From Scenedesmus sp. ARA3 (lineage: Eukaryota; Chlorophyta; Chlorophyceae; Sphaeropleales; Scenedesmaceae), in the NCBI GenBank assembly GCA_004335835.1, contig RWJK01000515.1, forward strand, positions 1 to 16,360: 16,360 nucleotides of DNA, in the 5' to 3' direction. Position 1 is the first letter of the stretch, and each line of letters begins with the position of its first letter. Shown in pieces: positions 6,515 through 16,211 of this stretch. The position numbers and the translations under genes are program-made. The notes beneath the pieces are model-generated. The model was given only the letters and a program-made list of their open reading frames with translations, searched no databases and was not told where the DNA came from.

Positions 6515-9500
6515 TAGGCTGAGGAGCAGAGCAGTCAGCATCATGCTCTATGTCTTTGTGCTTGTTCCCTGCAGGCGTGACTGTGCGCAGAGACAAGGGC
6601 ACGGCCAAGGACAGCAACTCCAGTGCAGCTGGTGTGTTTGCTTTGGGCGGCGTGGCCCTGAGAGGCTCGCAGGCCTGCAGGGACAGCTGGTGGATGCGAG
6701 GTGAGCTGCCGCAAACGTTGCTACAGGGCAGATGCTCCAAACATATAACAGTTTAACAGCATTGTAACATTCTGCCGGCTGGGGGGCGTGGCCCTTTGGC
6801 ACTCACAGGCCTGCAGGGACAGCTGGTGGATGCGAGGTGAGCTGCTGCAAACATTGTTACAGGGCAGATGCGTTAGAGTGTAGCATTGTAATAACGTTGT
6901 GACAATCTGCCGGCTGTGTGCCGTCCTTGCAGTCTGCATGGGTGTTATGCTGCAACAGGCACGATGGTTGCTTTGCTGAGCATCAACACACGCTGCTGTG
7001 CTGCTTCATTGCAGGTGTGCGCGTGCTGGGGCCAATGCATGTGCAGCTGCTGTGCAGCCCGCAGCTGCCACCTGAGCTGGCAGAGGCAAAGCAGACGCAG
7101 CCTGCTGGACAGCAGCAGCAGCAGCCGCAGCACCGCAGCACACCAGCCAGGAGCAGAAGCAGCAGCAGGGCAGCAGATGCTACAGCAGCAGCTGCTGTGG
7201 CTGTCCCACCACGAAGCATGCGGAGTGGCAGACCGGCAGCAGCAGCAGCAGCAACAGAAGCAGCGCCAGCAGCTGGCAGTGCTGCTGTCAACGCTCGCAG
7301 CAACAGCAGCAACAGTGGCAAGGCTGGGGATCATGCAGTTGCTGGTGCCACCACAGACGGTCCCTGCACCAGCGTGGTAAGCTGCACATGTCAGCAGCTG
7401 GCAGTGTTTGGTAACATGCCGCTACTACTGAATTTACATCGTATGAGGTATCTGCAGTGCAGCATTTTTACCTGCGTCAGGCTGCAGATGCAGGCATACC
7501 TATCGTGTGGGTCGCTCCCGCTCAATACATACGTGCAGTAAGCTGCCAAGGCAGGCGAAGCAGCCAGGCAGCATGCTGAAAGAACAAGGCCACCCTGCGC
7601 GCCTGGCCAGCTCAATACCTCATGGCAAGCTGACAGAGTTCTCAGGTTGCCCCTTGCCCCTTGGTCACCCTCAGCATAACATATGTGTGCCCCGCTCACA
7701 CCCTCGCACCCTGTGCTGCGCTATGTGCTGTTCCACGTGCTGTTGCGTGCAGTTGCAATGCATGAGCAGCTGCATTGCCGTGCCTGCCACACTGGCGCAC
7801 ACACACATGCCGGAGCTAGTGCAGATGGCAGCCGGCACAACTCGCCCCATAAAGCTGCAGCTGGTGCTGCTGCCGCCGCTCGCCTCTGACATAACACCAG
7901 GTAGATAGTGTGTCACGTGACAGTTAATAACTGCGGCTAATGTCAATGCCTGCCTTGAGCACAGACAGTGGATTGAACAGTGTTGCCTGCTTCAGTTTCA
8001 CAACGGGAATGAGGTCCTGCTGCCTCCAGCGGCATGTGCACAGCACACCAGTCACCATGTGATTATGCGGGACCTGTTACATTAGCCTGTTACAGTATCT
8101 TAACGTGACAAATCACGCGGCCAGCACACTGTCTGCGATTCCAGCTACGGCTGCCGGTGTCGTGCTCTGGCGTTGCTAGCATCATCATATTCACATGGAA
8201 ACGTCACCTTTGCAAGCTGCTTTGGCCAGCTATACTCTTTGCTCCTCAGTTGCTGCCACCCTGCCTGCCGTGCCTGTTCAAATCTTGCTGCTGCTGCTGC
8301 TGCTGTTGCTGCTGCTGTGTTGCACTTCAGAGACACCTCCGGAGCAGGTCATCAACCTGCAGCATGCCATCAGCGTGCGTAAGAGAGAAAAAGGGACCAC
8401 TTTTGAGTACCCGATGTCTGGGCTGCCACTGAAGCGCTCAAAGCCCAAGCAGGAGGGGTGGTGGCTACGAGGTACGTCACATGACAATGTTATTTTAAGC
8501 AAAAGTAACAGTGTCCTTGTCATTTTGTTGCAGGCCGATGCGTATGTGTTTTGCTTGCGGCCATGGAGCTCTGTTGGCATGGTGATACTGATATGCATTT
8601 GTAGTCGGTTGTGGCATTGAAAGCCTGGCAAACGCTGCTGCTGCTGCTGATGCCGCCGCTGCCGCTACCACTGCTGCACTGCAGGTGTGCGTGTGCTTGG
8701 CCCGCTGCACGTGCAGCTGCTGTGCAGCCCGCAGCTGCCACCTGAGCTGGCAGAGGCAAAGCAGGTCAAGCCGAAAGCAGCAAAAGACAGCAGCCAGCAG
8801 AACAAGCGTCAACGACCTGCTAAGCAGACAGCTGAGCAGCAGCAGCAGCAGCAGGAAGAGCAAGCCAGCAAACGCATGCGGCAGCAGCAAGCAGCACCAC
8901 CAGCAGCAACAGCAGCAGCGGCTGCTGGCACTGCAGCTGGCGCCAGCGTGGGTGCCAGCAGCAAGACAGCTGCTGCTGCTGCTGCTGCTGCTGATGCTGC
9001 TGCTCTTGATGCCGCTGGGCCTGTCTTCACAACGGTAAGTAGCTGTATGCAAGCCTTCAAAGGTGCAGCACATGCTATGTTGCGCGTTACCACTGCCCTG
9101 CTAAATACATCATCTGTCTTGTGCTGCTGCTGCCAGCTCAGGTGAGGTCTGTCCACCAACTCGAACTGCTGCTGCATGCTCTTGAAAGCATTTGTTGATA
9201 TGGAAGGAATACAGGTGTATAGAAGCAGGACTGCTGCCTAGCTTGTGCAAGCTTGCTTGCATGCATGCACGCGTGGGCTCCACTCAGCGCAGCAGCCTAA
9301 TCCTGGTCGAAGCTGCCAGGCAACGCATGCCATCTAGGCGTCAGGTTTGACATGGCCAGTCGCATGTGTGCTTGAACACATACATGTGTATGTGTGCTGT
9401 TCTGCTGCTGCTGTCTGGCGCAGATGAAGTACATGTCGTCTGGAGTGCTAATCCCAGCCAGCTTAGTGCACAGGCACATGCAGCAGCTCGCAGATATGCC

Positions 9501-12500
9501 GGTGGGCCAGACACGCCCTATCGCGCTGCAGCTGGTGCTGCTGCCAGCGTTTGCAGAAGACATAACTCTGGACACGCCCGCAACGGAAGTCTTTGACTTC
9601 TCAGGGACAAACTGCGGAGTGAGAAAGTCGGATGGGAAGACGACATTCAAGTACACTTTGAAAGGACTGCCGCTGACGCGGTCAAGGCCTGTGAGGGAGG
9701 GCTGGTGGCTGAGAGGTGCGTCAGCACAGTGTGTCTGTAACAGATATGATTGTGTTATATAACAGAAGACACTGCTGAAGAAGCTATGCAGGAAGGGCTG
9801 CCAGCCATTCATGGAGGGCTGGTGGCTGAGCGGTGTGGCAGTGTTACTCAGGTTGTTACTAACAGTTGCATACTCCACTTCAGCACACAAGCGACAGAGC
9901 GCCAGCTGCTCTGCTGGCTGCTGGCTGCTTGCACCTAGACACTCCAGGCAGGGCTGGACTTGACGCGCCAATGAAGTTATGATGCATAGTTGCTCGCTGT
10001 GATCTGCCATCCAGAACACAATGCTGGCAGCAGGTGATCCTTCAGCGCTGCTGCTGAGGCTGCTGCTGCTGCTGCTGCTGCTGCCGCGGCGGCTGCAGGT
10101 GTGCGTGTGCTGAGTTCCGACAGAGTGCAGCTGCTGTGCAGCCCGCAGCTGCCGCCAGAGCTGGCAGAGGCGAAGAACACACAGGCGAAGAACAGCAGCA
10201 GCCGCCAATTCAGTGCAGGCGAGTCACTGTCACATCAGCAGCAGCAGCAGCGTGCAGCACCTCTTGCTCCCAGCAGACAGGGGAATAGTGCTGCTGCCGC
10301 TGCCGCTGCTGCTGCTACTGCTGCTGCTGGAGACGAGGATTCAGATTTGGGCAGTGACGTAGCCATGTCTGACGCTGATGACGAAGATGATGCATGCTGG
10401 GATGAAGCAGCCGAGCAGTGCGAGGAGTTTGAGGTTGAGCTCACTGACGAGGATGACGAGTATGAGCAGGATAGCCAGGATGCAAAACTGCAGGCAGCAG
10501 CAGCTCAAGAGCAAGGACATGACGCAACACAAGACGAAGCGCAAGCGGCAGCAGCAGCAGCAGCAGCAGCAGCAGTACAAGCACAGCCTCGCCCGAGGGG
10601 CCGGCCGTCAGCAGCAGCCAAAGCAGCAGCAGCAGCCGCGGCTGCGGCAGGGCAAGGCAATGGTGCAGGCGCTGACACAGCCCTGACGGATCAGCCGAGC
10701 ACTGCGACTGTGAGCTTGCGCGTACTGGCAGCATCATGCTGTTGTCTTACCCCTGTGTATGATGCGTTGGCAGCACCATCTAGACATTAAAGATGAACAA
10801 AGTCATCCCAATGCTCCCAGCAAGTTTCTTGTGCGTGGAATTCTGCACATTTTGTTCTGCACATTTTGTGTCTCCACAGCTGGGTGGCCCATCATAGATG
10901 CGCGGAACATCTGACACAACGGATGACACCTGCAACAGCAAACCAGCGCTGTTTGTGGGTGCGCCTTTCTCTCTGGCGTTCAGCAGCGTTGCATGCCCTG
11001 GGAGCGGATGGCATGTTGCCAACTGGCCGCTGCAAGCTGTGATGAAGTACAGTAGCGGATGTTCATCCTTTTTGCTCCGACTGCCCAGATCAATGCGCTG
11101 CACTGTGAACATTGCCCTGCGCCCTTCCTTTGTCAACCAGTACAACCTGTCTTCCCTTGCTGCTGCAGCTCACAACCTTGCTGCTGCTTCTGGTGCGGCT
11201 GCTGCTGCTGCTGCTGCTGCAGCTCTCCAACATGGCAACCACAAAGTGGATCCCCAGGCAGCTCGTCGTTACGCACATGCCTGAGCTGGCAGCAGCGCCG
11301 TACAGGACGCCTGTCCCCATCCAGCTGCAGCTGGTGCTGCTGCCGCCGTTTGCTGCTGACGTCAGCGCTGACACGCCAGCTCAGCGAGTCATCGAGCTGA
11401 GTCAGGGTGTGACAGTGCGGAGGCTTGCCGGGGGGAAGGGCAGCAAGAATGGGGACAGCTACATGCTGACTGGTCAGCCATGGACTGCATCGGAGCCAGT
11501 GAGGGACGGCTGGTACCTGCGATGTGAGTGCAAGGTGTTCTCTTGGTTGAGGACCTGACACCTGTGCTCTACACAACATTCATGCCTGCCTGCCTGCCTG
11601 CCTGCATGCATGCATGCCTGCCTGCCTATCTGTCGTGCTTGTCTTTTCCACGGGCATGCGTGTGTGTGACGCTACCTTGGTGCTACCTCCTGCCGGTGCG
11701 CTGCTGCTGCCGCTCCTCTCCCTCTCCCCTGCACACCACCAAATGTGCATGTACTGGCCCTGCCTGCCTGCTTGATTGCTGTCTGTCCTGCATGCCCTTG
11801 CTGCTGTCCCCTCCCCACACTAGCACGCCAGGTGTGCCCGTGCTAGGCTCGCTGCAGCTTCCCCCGCCTGCCTAACTGACTGCTGTCTGTGCTGCCTGCC
11901 CCTGCTGCCTGTCCTGCCAGGTGTGCGCGTGCTGGGCCCGCTGCGCCTGCAGCTGTGCTGCAGCCCGCAGCTGCCGCAAGAGCTGGAGGAGGCGAGGAGA
12001 AGCAAGGTCGCCAGTGTAACCAAGAAGCGGCGGGAGACTGCGGAGCAGAAGCGGGTGAGTCACCCGGTGACGCTGTGTAGTGACACCAGCAGTGACACCC
12101 GGTGACACCACGTAGTGACACAGCAGTGACACCAGCAGAGACATCCGGTCACACTACGCAGTGACACCAGCAGTGACACCTGGTACAGAATGGCAAGGCA
12201 GAAGTACTGCATGCGGTGCACCTGCATTGATAGGCAGAGTCTGCATCAACTTGTCTTAGCATTCCAGGAACAACATACATAGGTGTCAAACAATGTGTGT
12301 GTCTATCGTAACATGTTTCTGGTGCGGTGCAAGGGTGAGACGAGGCTCATGTTGTGTGGTGCTGCATAGCAGGCATAATTGCTGGTAGACCGCTGCGTTG
12401 GTTCCTGCTACAGCATGCCTTCACAACCGCTGCCTGCCGCTTTTTGCTGCTGCTGGCTGCAGGAGGAGGAGCGTGCCAAGTGGGCTGACAGGTTGGGGGG

Positions 12501-13378
12501 CAGCAGCCTGCAGCAGCAGCAGCAGCAGCAGCAGGCCAGCCAGCCACATGCTGCCAACACTACCACGCAAACGAGCCGCCATAAGCAGCAGCAGCAGCAG
12601 CTGGAGCGCAGCAACAGCAGCCCAGCTTCACATATCTCTCCTGCAGCAGCTGCAGCAGCAGAAGCAGCAGTCCCTGAGCGCCGGCCGCAGCGGAGCGTGT
12701 CACAGGAGCAGCAGCAACTGTTCTCGCAGCTGCGGCAGCAGCAGTTCGGCAAGCAGCATCAGGAGCTACGGCAGGCCCGCAGCTTTCCTGCTCCCAAGCG
12801 CTCAGCTGGCAGCATGGGTGGCCCTTTCAGCGAGCAGGCAGCCAGCAAGCGCAGCAGGCACGATGATGTAGCTGATAGTGCGCAAGCAGCAGCAGCAGCA
12901 GACTGGCAGCAGCAGCGGCAGGATGCGCAAGCAGCAACAGCAGCAGCAGCAAAAGCTAGCGTTGACCGCCATGCATTTGTGCTATGTGATACACAGGGCA
13001 GCGCACGCGGCAGCATCAGCGACATGCAGGATCAGCGGCAGCAGCAGCAGCAGCAACAGCAGCGAATCATGATGATGCGCCCTGCTGCAAGAATAGAGCT
13101 GAGCGACCGCTTGGCAGCGATAGACAGGCAGTACCGGCACTGTACTGAGTGCAAGCATTGGTCAGGTCAGCCGCACAGCTGCGTGCGGGAGCGAGACTGC
13201 GGCTATGCAGTGACGCACGTGTTGGGTCAGGCTACGGCTCACTACAAAGCTCGTGCGGCTTTGTTTGAGTCTGCCGGCTTGTTGCGCGACGAGGCGGGCG
13301 ACTATGGATGGAGGCAAGGCGCTAGAGATTTGAGGGCTGACATTCTGCAGAAGCAGCTGGAGCAGCAGCAGCACCACC

Positions 13379-13431
<53 letters not shown>

Positions 13432-14692
13432 GCTGAGGAGTCACCGCCAACAGATGGCTGGCTGCGTGGCAGCCGGCTGCAACAGCAGCCACCAGACAGG
13501 GCATGCCAACAGCAGCTTCAGCCTCTGTCAAGGGTGGACTATAGCGAGCGCTTGGCAGCAGTGGATGCGCAGTACCGGCACACTGCTGATTGCAAGCATT
13601 GGTCAGGAAAGGCAGGCAGCTGCAGATTCGACCGCAAGTGCCGCTTCGCAGCATCGCACGTGTCAGGCCAGCCGACGGCGCATTACAAGGCGCGTGCGGC
13701 AGTGATTGAGTCTGCCGGCATTGCATGTGATGCGGCTGGCGACTACGGCCTCATGCGTGGCTCCCACGACGGCTGCAAGCAGCAGCAGCAGCAGCAAGGC
13801 GAGGCGCAGCCATCACCAGATGATGCGCTGCAGCAGCAGCCGTCCGCAGACCCCCATCGACGCAGCCACTTCGACATGGCAAGTAACCGGCAGCAGCAGG
13901 ACAACCTGTTGGCTGAGCTGGCTGCTATAGATGCTAGCTGGAGCCGGCGGCCTGATAGCGGCTGCCGCTTTTGGTCGGGTGTGGAGGGCAGCTGCAGGCA
14001 CGCTGAGCGCTGCAGGCACGTGTACAGCCACTACAGGGAGCAGCCAACATGTGAGTGCCTTCATGGCGTTGATGCTATGGCTTGATGGGTAACATGATGA
14101 TGATGATGAAAGTGCGTTTGCACTAGGAGATGTGCTGCAACATCATGCTGTACGTTCATGATGTGAGGATGCGGAAGGCTGCACAGCCACTGCGAGAAAG
14201 CAGCCGGTATGTGCACGTATGTATATGGTTGATGTGGTGTGCTTGAGCCGCCAGCCTGGGGTAGTGGGGATGTACCTCGACCAGCCGACATGTGAGTGCC
14301 GGCTTTTGTGGGGTAGTGGGGATGTACCTCGATGCTGCATCCTTGTGTGTGGTTACCCCTGCTGAGATGCTGGCTAGATTGCCGGCCATGTGTCACACCC
14401 TGCCTGGACTCCTCAAACAGGTTGATGTACTGTCTTCTGCTGCACCCTGCTGTTCTCCTTGGCGCTACCTGTGGTGGTTGCCTGTATTGTAACGAAGTGT
14501 CCGTGCCTGTTGTGACGCTTGCAGCTTCTGCTGACATGCGTGTGCTGTTGCTGATTGCAGGGTGGTACCTAGAGCGTGCTGATGTGTTTAAGCGCTACAA
14601 CGTGCCATGCGATGCGCTTGGAGACTTCCACCCACTCTCAATGCCAGCCAATGATGCCCACAGGCCCGGCGAGTGCGGCTTGATAGGTGACA

Positions 14693-14731
<39 letters not shown>

Positions 14732-14774
14732 TGTCGTTGCAGCATGAGCAGCCACAGCAGCTGCAGCTCGAACA

Positions 14775-14806
<32 letters not shown>

Positions 14807-16171
14807 TAAGAGACCCTGATTACTTGCAGCTTGCATCATGGCTGCAGCAGCAGCAGGATCCACTCTCTTCACCACAGCAGCAGCAGCAGCAGCAGCAGCA
14901 AACTGACCCAGATGACATCCACAATGCTGAAACCACAGCACCAATGTCTGGCACCGCAGCACCGCAAGCAGCAGCAGCTGCTGCTGCTGCTGCTGCCAGC
15001 GGTGCGGCCCCGCCTGCGCTGTGCATCCAGCTGTCATCATCTGCGCGTGGCCTTGAGCTGCCGGGCGCGTCTTGGCAGGCGTGGCTGCCGCAGGTGGCGC
15101 TGAGGCAGGGCGTGGTGGCCAAGCTGGCCCTGCGCTTTGCCCTGCAGCAGCAGCAGCAGCAGCAGCAGGGTGGTGTGCTGCTGCCTGCTGAGGGGCCTCT
15201 GGTGGCGCGGGCGGCCTGGGGCGCTGATGGCATTGTGAGGTGGGTCACTTGTGGAGCAAAGTGCTGTTGCTGAGCTGGCAGTGCTGCTGAGTGCTGCTTG
15301 TGTGCCTGTTGAACACGTGCTGCAGTGTCTTATTGTGAGCATTTGGATGCTTGCTAAGACTATGTTGTGTGCTTGGCTGCTGGTCTCTTGCATGCCGCAT
15401 GCCGCTGCAAGTTGTCGCACACATGCTCAGTCAACACACATTCTTGAATGCAGCAATGTGCTCAATGAAGCTTCGTATCTTCCAACAATCCACGAGCGCT
15501 GTGCCGTATGTATGCCGCCACTGCCAACTGCATCCTTCCCCTGCAGGCTGCGCAGCCAGGTGCTGCTGCCTGTGCTGCAGCAGCTGGCTGGCAGCAGCAT
15601 CACAGCCATGGCAGCAGCAGCAGCAGACGGCACCGGCAGCCACACCATCACCTTCACCGTGAGCAGACCACCAGCAGCAGCAGCAGCAGCAGCAGCACCA
15701 ACAGCACCAACAGATGATGGCTTGCCACTAGGGGCCGCCACAGCAGCTGTGAAGCAGGAGCAGCAGCAGGATGCATGCCAGCTGCCAGCCTACGCTGCAG
15801 CAGCGCTGGCAGCAGCTGCTGCTACTGCTGCAGATCCTGCTGTGCAGGTGAAGACGGAGCAGGGCACAGCTGGCAGCATGGATGTGGCAGCATTTCATGC
15901 GGAGTCAACAGCAGCAGCAACAGCAACAGCAGCTGCCTGTGAACCCAGCCCCTTCGCTACTGCTGTTGCTGCTGCTGGAGCTGCAGCATCAGCATCAGCA
16001 GTCAATGAAGGTACATCTGAGCAGGAGCGGCACCACCTGGCAAACCTCTTGTCAGTCACTGGTCCTACTGCTGCTGCTGCAGCAGCAGCAGCAGCTGGCA
16101 GGTCTGGGAGCATAAGCAGTGCGCAGCACGCATCGCCACAGGCAGGAGGCGGCCACGCAGCCACTAGTGCA

Positions 16172-16211
<40 letters not shown>

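Larger units (their letters stand above)
11524..11920 (+). other. Gene P intron 10 (397 bp)
   Basis: This pyrimidine-rich intron holds a CCTG/CATG microsatellite and a decayed copy of the next exon's start. Confidence 0.7.
13087..14627 (+). other. Three tandem CCCH-like zinc-finger modules
   Basis: The finger ligands are C1146, C1156, C1162, H1168; C1293, C1303, C1309, H1315; and C1417, C1427, C1433, H1439. Spacing is C-x9-C-x5-C-x5-H in all three. Each finger is preceded by L-A-A-[IV]-D and contains [KR]-[HF]-W-S-G. Each is followed by a conserved tail of the type H-Y-K-A-R-A...E-S-A-G...D-x-x-G-D-[YF]. Known CCCH fingers are C-x7-9-C-x4-6-C-x3-H and mostly bind RNA. The x5 before His and the C-terminal tail are unusual, so zinc binding is likely but RNA binding is unproven. 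Confidence 0.65.

Noticed and set aside
10898..11284. Open frame crossing gene P intron 9 into exon 10
   Set aside because: It is in a different frame from the conserved block A, and the only plausible upstream acceptor leads into a stop. It is treated as intron.
15235..15240. Alternative donor ATT|GTGAGG for exon 13
   Set aside because: It shifts exon 14 into a frame that stops after about 55 codons, whereas AG|GTGGGT keeps the frame open to the window edge.
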